DNA of 16,697 bases from JAZNOL01 sp045580815 (lineage in GTDB: Bacteria; Bacillota; Clostridia; RUG12999), in contig JAZNOL010000011.1 in NCBI GenBank assembly GCA_045580815.1, positions 1 to 16,697 on the forward strand, given 5' to 3'. The notes beneath the pieces are model-generated. The model saw only the letters and a list, made by a program, of their open reading frames with translations, made no database searches and was not told the origin of the DNA. A program made the position numbers and the translations under genes. Shown piece after piece: positions 6,950 to 14,352 of the stretch. How positions within the stretch are numbered: the first letter of the stretch is position 1; each line of letters begins with the position of its first letter.

Positions 6950-8839
6950 TTGCTTAAAAACAGTGTTACCATAAAATTTTTTATAAGTTTTTTCAGATGT
7001 ATTCTTAATATATACAACAATAGCTTTACCGAGCGGCTTTTTTCGGGAATTTGTTCTTTTTTTTCTTCACATTGGAACAAAAGCGCATTGAAGAAAATTC
7101 TTTTACCGGAAACAAACGGTAATATTTGGAAAAATAGTGCTTGCTTGCGTTTTTTAACGTTACCGATTCGGCTTATCAAAAAATTACCGGGTGCCGGTGT
7201 TGTTAATCGTGCCGAGAAAAAAAGTCTACCCTTTTATATTTTAAAAAACGCATTTGATTTACCAATACGGCTCTACGGCATACTTATTTTTTCTCTTGTG
7301 GTGGGAAGCTGTATAACAACGTTTTTGTTTGAAAAAAACACCACACTCAACACTCTTGCCATTGTGGCATTTGCAGTAATTTCACTGTTTTGTCTACTGC
7401 TGCCATGTTCAATCAAATCTCTTTGTCGAACAAGCGGTATATTTAACTTTGCGGCAAAAACCGTATTTTTTGAAGATTTTGACAAATTAAAAGAAAAACA
7501 CAAAAAAATTCCTCATGGACTTCCTGTTTTATGCACAATAATCATTTGTATAGGTGCCATATGCGGTTATTTCGGAGCGGCACTTTCCTTTGTTGCCATT
7601 ATCGGTGTTGTTGCTGTTTTTGCTGTTTTGTTTAATGTGTATATCGGAGTATTCACACTTGCGGTACTGTTTCCCATACTTCCTACAATGGTTAACGCCG
7701 GACTTGCAGTTTTGACTTTTATATCCTTTTGTATTAAACTTTGGAAAGACAAAACAACTGTTTATATTTTCACTCCGTTTAACATGATAATCGTTGCGTT
7801 TCTTGCAGTTTCAATCATTTCGTCAATTGCAGGATACGCTCCGGCAAGCAGCCTTCAAATTGTCATGCTCTACATTGCGTTTGCGCTTGTGTATATGCTT
7901 ATTGTAAACACAGTTACCACCCGCCGCACATGGAATATGCTTGTAAAATCAATGGTTATATGTGGCATATTGCTTGCAGTGTACGGGCTTTTGCAAAACT
8001 TTATATTAACCTCAACAACTCAAAGCTGGGTTGATAAAAATATGTTTGAAAATATAAAGACCCGAGTTTATGCAACTCTCGATAACCCCAATGTTCTTGG
8101 TCAATATTTTATATTTACCATTCCGCTTACATTTGCGGTACTTTGGAAAACAAAAGACGAAAAATCATTCCTGTTTTATGCATTCGCCTGTCTTTTAATG
8201 GTTGCGTGTTTGCTTTACACCTGGTCACGCAGCGCCTGGGTTGGCGTTGTACTTGCACTCGGACTTTTTCTCGTGGTTAAAGACAGACGCTGGCTCATTG
8301 TTTGCCTTATAGGTCTGTTTTTACTGCCGTTTGTTCTGCCTGAAAGCATCCTCACACGTCTTACCAGCCTCGGTAACACTAACGATTCTTCAACCGCTTA
8401 TCGTATTTCAATATGGACATCAAGCATCGAGATGGCAAAAGATTATTTTGTAGGCGGCATAGGCATAGGTACTGATGCTTACGCATCTGTTTATCCCAAA
8501 TACGCTCTCAGCGGTGCCAGAACTGCATTTCATGCTCACAATTTTTATTTGCAGTGGATTGTTGAAACCGGAATTTTCGGGCTTACTATATTCTTTGCAT
8601 TTATACTGCGTGCATATCGTCAGATTGCAAAAATCGGCGAAAAAAACACGCTTATTAAAAATTTTTCAATTGCGCTTGCCGGCATCCTTATTGGATATTT
8701 GTTCCAGGCAGTAGCCGAACATATGTGGTATAATTTCAAAATGGTTCTTATGTTCTTTGTATATCTTGGCATATTACAAAGCGGAGTTAATATTTATAAC
8801 AAAGAAAATCTCGGGGAGGTTGCTCCATGTATAAAGTAA
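6950..8839 (+). CDS. O-antigen ligase family membrane protein (polysaccharide polymerase/ligase)
   Basis: This is a 629-residue polytopic membrane protein, expected to polymerise lipid-linked repeat units or ligate polysaccharide to an acceptor on the outer face of the membrane. About 110 basic, mostly cytosolic residues precede roughly a dozen hydrophobic segments (for example near 105-127, 134-155, 190-262, 278-296, 303-322, 333-350, 383-399, 408-444, 448-464, 540-556, 573-590 and 597-612). Family landmarks are RVYATLDNPNVLGQY (372-386), TWSRSAWVG (424-432) and the loop AFHAHNFYLQWIVETGIFG (526-544). The TTG start is supported by AGAAGGTG (6937-6944) five bases upstream, and no in-frame ATG keeps the same N-terminus. 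The 3' end overlaps the next gene by 13 bases. Whether it acts as a Wzy-type polymerase or as a ligase is open; with no lipopolysaccharide expected, capsule or teichuronic-type polymer synthesis is more likely. Confidence 0.9.
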   Translation: MLKNSVTIKFFISFFRCILNIYNNSFTERLFSGICSFFSSHWNKSALKKILLPETNGNIWKNSACLRFLTLPIRLIKKLPGAGVVNRAEKKSLPFYILKNAFDLPIRLYGILIFSLVVGSCITTFLFEKNTTLNTLAIVAFAVISLFCLLLPCSIKSLCRTSGIFNFAAKTVFFEDFDKLKEKHKKIPHGLPVLCTIIICIGAICGYFGAALSFVAIIGVVAVFAVLFNVYIGVFTLAVLFPILPTMVNAGLAVLTFISFCIKLWKDKTTVYIFTPFNMIIVAFLAVSIISSIAGYAPASSLQIVMLYIAFALVYMLIVNTVTTRRTWNMLVKSMVICGILLAVYGLLQNFILTSTTQSWVDKNMFENIKTRVYATLDNPNVLGQYFIFTIPLTFAVLWKTKDEKSFLFYAFACLLMVACLLYTWSRSAWVGVVLALGLFLVVKDRRWLIVCLIGLFLLPFVLPESILTRLTSLGNTNDSSTAYRISIWTSSIEMAKDYFVGGIGIGTDAYASVYPKYALSGARTAFHAHNFYLQWIVETGIFGLTIFFAFILRAYRQIAKIGEKNTLIKNFSIALAGILIGYLFQAVAEHMWYNFKMVLMFFVYLGILQSGVNIYNKENLGEVAPCIK

Positions 8840-9939
8840 TGCAGGTTTTGACCGATACAAACGTGGGCGGAGCAGGAACCTGGCTACTCAACTTTTTAAG
8901 AGCATATGATCGCACTAAAATTGAAATGGTTGTTCTTCTGCCTGAAAATTCCATGCTACAGCCTATGATTGAAAAACTCGATGTACGCGTTGTGTGTGCC
9001 AAAAGCATTGGCGACAAATCTTTTTCTAAAAGCGGCATCGGAGAAATAAAAAAGATTATAAAATCTGAAAAACCCGATGTAATTCACACTCACGCCAGCC
9101 TTTCGGCTCGTATTGCGGCAAAAATGTGTCGCATTAAAACTGTAAATACAAGGCACTGTCTTGAAGAAAAAAAACGGTTTCCGTTATCGCTTATTGCAGC
9201 TATATTAAACCGTTTTTTAAGCAGCATCATTGTTGCAGTGTCAAGTGCTACGGAGAAAAATCTTGTTGAAAGCGGTATACCAAAAAAGAAAATACGTCTT
9301 GTTTACAACGGTGTTTGTCCGCTTAGCGAAATATCCGAAAAAAACAAAGCGAATATCCGTCAAAGTTACGGAATAAGTAACAATGACACCGTAATTGGAA
9401 TTGTTGCCCGTATGGAACCGGTAAAACGTCATGATCTATTTTTAAACGCAGCAAAAAATGTATCAGATGTTTGCAAAAACGTTAAATTTCTTGTTGTCGG
9501 TGACGGTAGCACACGCAAAGACAGCGAAAAGCTGGCATCAGAGCTTGGCATTGCCGACAAGGTAGTTTTCGCCGGATATATTTCGGATGTTAATGATATT
9601 GTTAACATAATTGACATAAACGTGCTTACATCCGAAAGAGAAGCCCTGAGCATATCTCTTATTGAGGGCATGAGCATTGGCAAGCCCGCAATTGCAATAA
9701 ACAGCGGCGGTCCCGGCGAAGTTATAGAAGACGGCAAAAACGGCATTCTGATTGACTCACTTGACCACACCGCTCTTGCAAATGCTATAATCGAGCTTGT
9801 AAATAATAAAGAAAAAAGAGTCCAAATGGGTAATTACGGCAAAAAAATAGCGGCTGAAAAATTCAGTGCACAGCACATGGCACAAAGCTTACAGCAAATA
9901 TATATTTCTTTGGCGAAAAGGAGTAATAAAAATGGCTAA
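8827..9939 (+). CDS. Glycosyltransferase family 4 (GT-B fold)
   Basis: This is a 370-residue retaining glycosyltransferase of the common GT4 family. The N-terminal domain has the acceptor-side GG loop (TDTNVGGAGTWLLNFL, G14-G15) and PDVIHTHASLSA (83-94). The C-terminal donor domain begins with YNGV (160-163), GIVARMEPVKRHDLFL (191-206) and VVGDGS, and carries the E-X7-E motif E272-E280 (REALSISLIEG) followed by GKPAIAINSGGPGEVIEDG. No transmembrane helix is seen; a peripheral membrane location is usual. GGGAGG (8813-8818) lies within the end of the upstream gene, and the start overlaps it by 13 bases, so translation is coupled. It belongs to the same operon as the polymerase and probably extends the repeat unit. 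The sugar is not predictable. Confidence 0.95.
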   Translation: MYKVMQVLTDTNVGGAGTWLLNFLRAYDRTKIEMVVLLPENSMLQPMIEKLDVRVVCAKSIGDKSFSKSGIGEIKKIIKSEKPDVIHTHASLSARIAAKMCRIKTVNTRHCLEEKKRFPLSLIAAILNRFLSSIIVAVSSATEKNLVESGIPKKKIRLVYNGVCPLSEISEKNKANIRQSYGISNNDTVIGIVARMEPVKRHDLFLNAAKNVSDVCKNVKFLVVGDGSTRKDSEKLASELGIADKVVFAGYISDVNDIVNIIDINVLTSEREALSISLIEGMSIGKPAIAINSGGPGEVIEDGKNGILIDSLDHTALANAIIELVNNKEKRVQMGNYGKKIAAEKFSAQHMAQSLQQIYISLAKRSNKNG

Positions 9940-10444
9940 AAATGAAAAAAAGTTTAAGTTTAACATAATTGATTTTGTTGTTATTTTGATTATCATTGCT
10001 GCAATTGCATTAGCGGCAATGGTTTTAAAGCCCAGACTGTTTGGCAGTAGTGAATCTGCCAAAACAAAAACCGAAATTATAACAATTGAGCTTGCAAAGC
10101 AAAAAGAGTACATGACACACGTTATTAACGAAGGCGAAACAGTTTATGACGCAATAAGCAATACTGTTTACGGAAAACTCATTTCTTTTGATGTAAAGCC
10201 TGCTACCGAAATAGTTGTTTCTGAAACAGATGGCATGGCTAAAACTGTTGAGATTCCTGAAAGGTACGACATTTATATTAACATCGAGGCAAGTACAAAT
10301 TCTACATCACAGGTAGGAAAGCTGGAAACAATTTTTGCAAAAAGCTTTAAAGGCAGCGGATATGTTGTAGGCATAGAGAGAGAACTTACCGCAAACGAAG
10401 CGGCTGTTGAAACCGTAGAACAGAAAGGAGCGACGCAGCAATGA
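9932..10444 (+). CDS. DUF4330-like membrane-anchored protein, first of a tandem pair
   Basis: This is a 170-residue protein with a short basic N-terminus, one hydrophobic segment at about 13-32 (IIDFVVILIIIAAIALAAMV) and a ~135-residue C-terminal domain predicted outside the membrane. It resembles DUF4330 proteins in layout and in the NIIDFVVILI-type helix. The function is not known. The ATG at 9932 is chosen because AAAGGAG (9917-9923) lies eight bases upstream; the longer frame starting at 9866 would sit deep inside the glycosyltransferase gene. It overlaps that gene by eight bases and the next gene by four. Its outer domain aligns by eye with the next protein over blocks such as GKLISFDVKPATEIV and PERYDIYINIEA, so the two look like products of a tandem duplication. 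Role in polysaccharide assembly is inferred from operon position only. Confidence 0.8.
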   Translation: MAKNEKKFKFNIIDFVVILIIIAAIALAAMVLKPRLFGSSESAKTKTEIITIELAKQKEYMTHVINEGETVYDAISNTVYGKLISFDVKPATEIVVSETDGMAKTVEIPERYDIYINIEASTNSTSQVGKLETIFAKSFKGSGYVVGIERELTANEAAVETVEQKGATQQ

Positions 10445-10929
10445 AACTGATAAACAAAGATGGCAAGCTTTTTAGTAAAATTAATATTATGGACATCATA
10501 ATTGTTCTTCTTGTAGTAGCCGCTGTGATGTTTATAGGATCTAAAATGACAGGTTCTACCCAGGACACTTCTCTTAAAACTGCAGAATATGAATTTGAAA
10601 TGGAAAAAGTTCGCATCCAGACCGTTGAAGCATGGCAAAAAAACGCTCTTGGTGTTTTGGATGCCGAAACAAAAGATGCTATGGGAGATATAGTAAAAAT
10701 ATCTTACAAGCCTGCACGTGAGCTTGTTAAACAAAGCGATGGCACATATGTTATTGCAGAGCACAGTGAGAAATATGATGTCACTCTTACCCTCCGGGTA
10801 GGCGTAAATGAAACAGACAAAGGTTTTTATACTGCAGACAACATTTATATTGCACCCGGCAAAACCTTGGGACTTTCAAACGGATTTGCACAAACTTTTG
10901 GTGAAATAACCAGTCTTAACATAAAATAA
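10441..10929 (+). CDS. DUF4330 protein, second of a tandem pair
   Basis: This is a 162-residue protein opening with MKLINKDGKLFSKINIMDIIIVLL, the usual DUF4330 pattern of a short basic lead and GKLF-KIN-D before a single membrane helix (about 17-33). The remainder is a predicted extracytoplasmic domain with blocks (GDIVKISYKPARELV and SEKYDVTLTLRVGV) matching those of the preceding protein. It starts in an ATGA overlap with that gene, and AAAGGAG (10424-10430) lies ten bases before the ATG. It is the last gene of the polymerase operon and is followed by a strong terminator. Function unknown; coupling to the glycosyltransferase and polymerase suggests an accessory role in polymer assembly or export. 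Confidence 0.85.
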   Translation: MKLINKDGKLFSKINIMDIIIVLLVVAAVMFIGSKMTGSTQDTSLKTAEYEFEMEKVRIQTVEAWQKNALGVLDAETKDAMGDIVKISYKPARELVKQSDGTYVIAEHSEKYDVTLTLRVGVNETDKGFYTADNIYIAPGKTLGLSNGFAQTFGEITSLNIK

Positions 10930-10936
10930 TACACGG

Positions 10937-10965
10937 GCTGCGGCGCCTGCCGCAGCTTCTTTTTT
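10937..10965 (+). terminator. Intrinsic terminator of the polymerase/DUF4330 operon
   Basis: An 8-bp GC-rich stem (GCTGCGGC 10937-10944, GCCGCAGC 10949-10956, loop GCCT) is followed by TTCTTTTTT. It starts seven bases after the stop codon. Confidence 0.93.
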
Positions 10966-10995
10966 AACATACTGTCGATAGGAGTTGCAAGAATC

Positions 10996-11526
10996 TTGAA
11001 TTTTTTTGGTCATTTTAAAACCATAACACGCCACAAGCTCATGGTGATGAAATACTGCTTTAAAGTTGGGCTTTATCGTCAGGGACTTATGCATGATATG
11101 TCAAAATATATGCCATCGGAGTTTCTTGTTGGCGTAAAATACTATATAGGAACAGAAAGCCCCAACAACGAAGAGCGAAAGCACACCGGCGTTTCAATGG
11201 CATGGCTTCATCACAAAGGCAGAAACAAGCATCATTTTGAATACTGGATAGATTACAGTGCAAACAGAGAAGAAGGCACGGTTGGCATGAAAATGCCTGT
11301 TAAATATGTTGCCGAAATGTTCTGCGACCGTCTTGCAGCCAGCAAAAATTATAAAGGCAAGGATTATAACGATGCATATCCGTTGGAATATTATCAGCGA
11401 TCCAAGCACCGTATAATCATCCATCCCGAAACAGCGGCACTGCTTGAAAAAATGCTTGTTATGCTGAAAGAACAGGGTGAAGATGCGGTTTTTTCTTATA
11501 TAAAAAACGAATTGTTAAAGAGTTGA
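10996..11526 (+). CDS. DUF5662 family protein
   Basis: This is a 176-residue soluble protein that matches the DUF5662 family over its full length. Conserved blocks are HKLMVMKYCFKVGLYRQGLMHD-SKYMPSEF (13-43), GVKYYIG-ESPN-EERK (46-62), AWLHHKGRNKHHFEYWIDYS (69-88) and VAEMFCDRLAASK (105-117). The closely placed histidine and aspartate residues (H33-D34, H71-H72, H78-H79) suggest a metal-binding HD-like helical fold, but no activity is established. The TTG start at 10996 keeps the conserved N-terminal helix; AGGAG (10980-10984) lies eleven bases before it. The gene lies just past a strong terminator with no clear promoter, so its transcription start is uncertain; sfsA follows after five bases. 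Confidence 0.9.
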   Translation: MNFFGHFKTITRHKLMVMKYCFKVGLYRQGLMHDMSKYMPSEFLVGVKYYIGTESPNNEERKHTGVSMAWLHHKGRNKHHFEYWIDYSANREEGTVGMKMPVKYVAEMFCDRLAASKNYKGKDYNDAYPLEYYQRSKHRIIIHPETAALLEKMLVMLKEQGEDAVFSYIKNELLKS

Positions 11527-11531
11527 TTTAA

Positions 11532-12209
11532 GTGATTTATCCGAATATAAAAAAAGCAACGTTTATTTCACGTCCCAACAGATTTATCGCCCATGCTTCT
11601 CTTAATGGAGAAGAAGTTATATGCCATGTAAAAAACACCGGCAGATGCCGCGAACTGCTGATTCCCGGTGCAACAGTTTTTTTGCAGGAATGGGATAATT
11701 TTTTGAGAAAAACAAAATATGACCTGATTTCGGTTATAAAAGGAGAAACTGTTGTAAATATGGATTCTCAGGCACCAAACAAGGTTTTTCATGAATGTGC
11801 ACATAATTTTTTTGAGGATATAACTTCAATTAAGCCGGAATCGAAATATAAAAACTCGCGGTTTGATTTTTATATTGAAACAAAAAACCGCAAAATTTTT
11901 GTTGAGGTTAAAGGTGTCACACTGGAAGAAAACGGTGTTGCGTTGTTTCCGGACGCACCAACCGAGCGAGGAGTAAAGCATATTGAAGAGCTTTGCCAAT
12001 GTATTGACGACGGCTTTGAAGCATATTTGTTTTTTGTGGTGCAGATGTCGAATATAAAATGTTTTAAACCTAACAAAAAAACTCATAAGCAGTTTGCCGA
12101 CGCACTTGTTCGTGCACAGAAAAAAGGCGTCAATATAATTTGTGTTGATTGCCATGTAACTCCCGAATCATTGAAAATACAAAATTTTGTAAAGGTAATA
12201 TTGGATTAA
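11532..12209 (+). CDS. sfsA: SfsA family DNA/RNA nuclease (sugar fermentation stimulation homologue)
   Basis: This is a 225-residue protein of the SfsA family, at normal length. An N-terminal OB-like part contains the hallmark CHVKNTGRCRELLIPGA (31-47). The C-terminal part shows a PD-(D/E)XK nuclease core: SRFDFYIE with D112 and FVEVKGVTL with E125 and K127. FPDAPTERGVKHIEEL (139-154) is the third family block. The family was named from a maltose-metabolism phenotype in E. coli and later linked to nuclease activity; the cellular role is unclear. The start is GTG at 11532, five bases after the DUF5662 stop, with AAAGAG (11517-11522) as the ribosome binding site, so the two genes form an operon. 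Both genes use non-ATG starts. Confidence 0.93.
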   Translation: MIYPNIKKATFISRPNRFIAHASLNGEEVICHVKNTGRCRELLIPGATVFLQEWDNFLRKTKYDLISVIKGETVVNMDSQAPNKVFHECAHNFFEDITSIKPESKYKNSRFDFYIETKNRKIFVEVKGVTLEENGVALFPDAPTERGVKHIEELCQCIDDGFEAYLFFVVQMSNIKCFKPNKKTHKQFADALVRAQKKGVNIICVDCHVTPESLKIQNFVKVILD

Positions 12210-12231
12210 AAATACATAATCCTGTTTTTTA

Positions 12232-12273
12232 AATGGGCTGTAGCAAAATGATTTCATTTTGCTACAGCCCATT
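12232..12273. terminator. Long perfect hairpin between convergent sfsA and LRR-protein genes
   Basis: A 20-bp perfect inverted repeat (12232-12251 with 12254-12273) with a two-base loop lies 22 bases after sfsA and 81 bases after the minus-strand gene. No T-run follows on either strand, so it may be a weak bidirectional terminator or a small repeat element. The rest of 12210-12353 holds nothing recognisable. Confidence 0.5.
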
Positions 12274-12353
12274 ATACATTAATTTTAATTCACCACTATG
12301 TAATTAATTTTTGAAAACAAACTTTATTGTACTTTTCTACCCTTAATAACTCT

Positions 12354-13721
12354 TTATTCGGTAATTACAACTGTTCTGCCATTGCCGTTCCACTGCACAT
12401 CTGCGCCAAAGGCTTCTGCAATAACTCTTACAGGAACCATTGTTCTGCTGTTGAGCAGCATTGCAGGAACATCAACCGGAATTGAGCTTCCGTTTTTATA
12501 CATCTCATTAGCACCAATTTGAATTTTTACTTCAACACCGTTACGTTTTGCAATAGCAGTGCTTGTAGCCCCATCCCATTCAACTTCGGCACCCATCGCT
12601 TCAAATATAGAACGCAAAGGAACAAGTGTGCGGCTTTCTAAAAGTTCAGGATTCTGTCCGTAAGCATGGAAAGAAATTCTTGTACCGTTGTAAAGTACCG
12701 TTATCCCGCTGTTTACGGAGTTATCGGTGAGGTAAGAAATACTGTTCTTTTTACAAAAATCTGCTGTGTAGGAATCGGCTGAACAATAAATAATAGCGTT
12801 ATCAGAACCCCATAATTCATCGTCATCAAGAGAAACAACTGTATCCGGAATATACAAGCTCTTTAAGTTCGGACAACTTTGAAAAGCAAAACGTATGGTC
12901 TCTGTGCCATATGGAATAACAACCTCTTTTAACGAATCACAATGACCGAAAGCACGGTTACTTATTATCTTTAAAGATGTTGGAAAAATAATTTGTTCAA
13001 GTGAAGAACAGTATTCAAACGCAATGAGATCTATAGTAACGAGTGATTTTGGCAAAACAACCTCAGTCAAGGCGGAACACTCATAAAATGTTTCGTCTTC
13101 AATAACCTTTAAATTATCGGGGAGCTTTACACTCTTTAATGCTTTGCACTCTCTAAATGATGAATCACCAATGTGCAAGTTGGTACAATGACTTAAATCA
13201 ACATTCACAAGACTCGTCCCAAAAAACGCACCATCTCCTATTTCCTCCAAGCCTGCAGGAAATGTTATTTCAGAAAGAGAAGAACAATCGGCAAAGACAT
13301 AACTCTTCTCAACTATTTTCAATGTGGAGGGTAAATTGATGGTCTTTAAATTTTTACAATGCCAAAAACAGCCAGAACCTATTACTTCTAAACCTTCAGG
13401 CAACTGAACTTTTTCCAAATTGCCTGCAGAGTCAAGAAGATAACTCGGAAGTTTTTTTATTTTTGGAAGAACAGTAAGTGATTTGATGGAAACCTTCGTT
13501 TCTCTAAATGTATCACTTTCTATATTTGTTACGCGACAACCATATATTGTTTCCGGTATAACAACATCTCCGCCTGCACCGATATAACCTGTAATCGTAA
13601 CCTCATTATCCAGCAGTTTAAATTCCCAGTCTCCCTCTGTCAGTGCAAAGGCATTCATTGAGCAACACATTGTCGATAATACAATCACCGCTGCCATTAA
13701 TAAAAATTTTACTTTTTTCAT
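12354..13721 (-). CDS. Secreted leucine-rich-repeat (BspA-type) protein with C-terminal stalk domain
   Basis: This is a 455-residue exported protein. Residues 1-26 are a clear signal peptide (MKKVKFLLMAAVIVLS.. ending AFA). Residues about 65-330 hold a run of ~22-24-residue BspA-type leucine-rich repeats, with copies of the pattern 'F..C..L..I.LP..L..I' (for example around 118-136, 143-159, 189-206, 212-229, 235-252 and 257-270). Residues about 335-455 contain two copper-amine-oxidase-like stalk half-repeats: RTLVPLRSIFEAMGAEVEWDG (365-385) and RTMVPVRVIAEAFGADVQWNG (426-446). No sortase signal or membrane anchor follows, so attachment would be non-covalent or the protein is released. BspA-like repeats are found in adhesins and in many gut Firmicutes; the target is unknown. 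AAGGAAG (+ strand 13732-13738) lies about ten bases before the ATG. No clear promoter was found. Confidence 0.92.
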   Translation of the reverse strand: MKKVKFLLMAAVIVLSTMCCSMNAFALTEGDWEFKLLDNEVTITGYIGAGGDVVIPETIYGCRVTNIESDTFRETKVSIKSLTVLPKIKKLPSYLLDSAGNLEKVQLPEGLEVIGSGCFWHCKNLKTINLPSTLKIVEKSYVFADCSSLSEITFPAGLEEIGDGAFFGTSLVNVDLSHCTNLHIGDSSFRECKALKSVKLPDNLKVIEDETFYECSALTEVVLPKSLVTIDLIAFEYCSSLEQIIFPTSLKIISNRAFGHCDSLKEVVIPYGTETIRFAFQSCPNLKSLYIPDTVVSLDDDELWGSDNAIIYCSADSYTADFCKKNSISYLTDNSVNSGITVLYNGTRISFHAYGQNPELLESRTLVPLRSIFEAMGAEVEWDGATSTAIAKRNGVEVKIQIGANEMYKNGSSIPVDVPAMLLNSRTMVPVRVIAEAFGADVQWNGNGRTVVITE

Positions 13722-13816
13722 TGTTTAATTCTTCCTTTCATTTTTTAAAAAATCATCGACAGATAATATCCGTATCACCTATTTTAGTTGTACAATTTTT
13801 CAATGTTACATATATT

Positions 13817-13952
13817 CTCTTGGCTCCCTCTGACGAGGGAGCTGTCGAGCAATAGCGAGACTGAGGGAGAGATTTTAATATTTTTGTAATTACTTCTCTC
13901 CCTCCGTCAAAACTTTCATTTTGACACCTCCCTCGTCAGAGGGAGGCAAGAG
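13817..13952. repeat. Nested palindromic intergenic repeat (MITE-like)
   Basis: The element has 30-bp terminal inverted repeats (13817-13846 and 13923-13952) that match at 28 of 30 positions. Each end is itself a hairpin: CTCCCTC-TGAC-GAGGGAG. Inside, a second inverted pair (GACTGAGGGAGAGA and TCTCTCCCTCCGTC) flanks an AT-rich centre. A small side hairpin lies between the inner and outer pairs on each arm (for example GTCAAAA..TTTTGAC). The transcript would form a branched cruciform. No transposase ORF and no clear target-site duplication are seen. The sequence resembles small repeats I recall from gut Clostridia genomes; that recollection is not checked. Confidence 0.8.
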
Positions 13953-14080
13953 TCTGTGCTACTTCAAATTTTCAAATACAAACCATGCAACTGATTAATG
14001 AAACTTTTTTATCTGCACACCTTAACAAATTCCGGCGCACATATGAACAGGTTTACGACAAGCCTCCTTTTGTCCCAAAA

Positions 14081-14295
14081 ATAAAAAAGTGCGCCCCAAT
14101 AAGAGACGCACCGAAAAATGCAAACTCCTATTGTTGCTACACAAATCTCAACAAAGGAAGAAAACTCCCATAATCGCCAAGTGGAATTTGCATTTTTGCT
14201 AAATTCTATTCTTGACGATTATAAAAAAAATAGGCATAAAAGCCCCTTAATAAATTAAGGAACCTTCTTCCAATTGTTGATTAAATTTGTGTAGC
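14081..14295 (-). ncRNA. Structured non-coding RNA, family unknown (6S-like outline)
   Basis: A stand-alone minus-strand transcript of about 215 nt is predicted from the promoter at 14302-14330 and the terminator at 14083-14111. The far ends pair: 14285-14296 with 14135-14146 (12 bp), 14274-14280 with 14148-14154 (7 bp) and 14267-14271 with 14156-14160 (5 bp), separated by small loops. Inside lie a short hairpin (14245-14250 with 14255-14260) and a long imperfect hairpin: 14170-14181 with 14211-14222 (12 bp), continued by 14184-14192 with 14197-14206. One pair of the long hairpin and two pairs of the terminator are G-U only in the minus-strand RNA; the plus strand would have C-A mismatches, which fixes the direction. 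The long closing stem, open middle and long terminal hairpin recall 6S RNA, but the 5' side of the middle is longer than usual and has its own hairpin and a U8 run. No ORF with a ribosome binding site lies in it. Confidence 0.65.
14083..14111 (-). terminator. Intrinsic terminator of the non-coding RNA
   Basis: A 9-bp stem (14103-14111 with 14089-14097, loop of five) including two G-U pairs that form only on the minus-strand transcript is followed by TTTTTTATTTTT. This is a strong terminator for the RNA and insulates the LRR-protein gene downstream. Confidence 0.85.
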
Positions 14296-14301
14296 ACAAT
14301 A

Positions 14302-14330
14302 ATTGTATCATAAAACATAAAAATTGTCAA
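14302..14330 (-). promoter_or_regulatory. Sigma-A promoter of the non-coding RNA
   Basis: On the minus strand TTGACA (14325-14330), a 17-base spacer and TACAAT (14302-14307) put the start near 14295. No coding gene begins within 500 bases downstream, so the promoter serves the RNA. Confidence 0.85.
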
Positions 14331-14352
14331 TATAAAAATCAGGAGCATTACA

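Noticed and set aside
9866..9931. Longer start for the first DUF4330 protein
   Set aside because: It would overlap deeply with the glycosyltransferase gene and place non-family sequence before the basic lead; a good ribosome binding site precedes 9932.
13817..13952. CRISPR array or attachment site
   Set aside because: The repeats are two inverted copies with no regular spacing, no direct repeats and no cas gene; a palindromic repeat element is the better reading.
13985..14173. 62-codon ORF on the plus strand in the long gap
   Set aside because: There is no ribosome binding site, no domain or signal-peptide feature, and it overlaps the predicted minus-strand RNA and its terminator, which better explain the sequence.
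14213..14241. Plus-strand promoter candidate TTGACG-17-CATAAA
   Set aside because: The -10 match is poor, no gene follows on the plus strand, and the bases are accounted for by the inner hairpin of the RNA.
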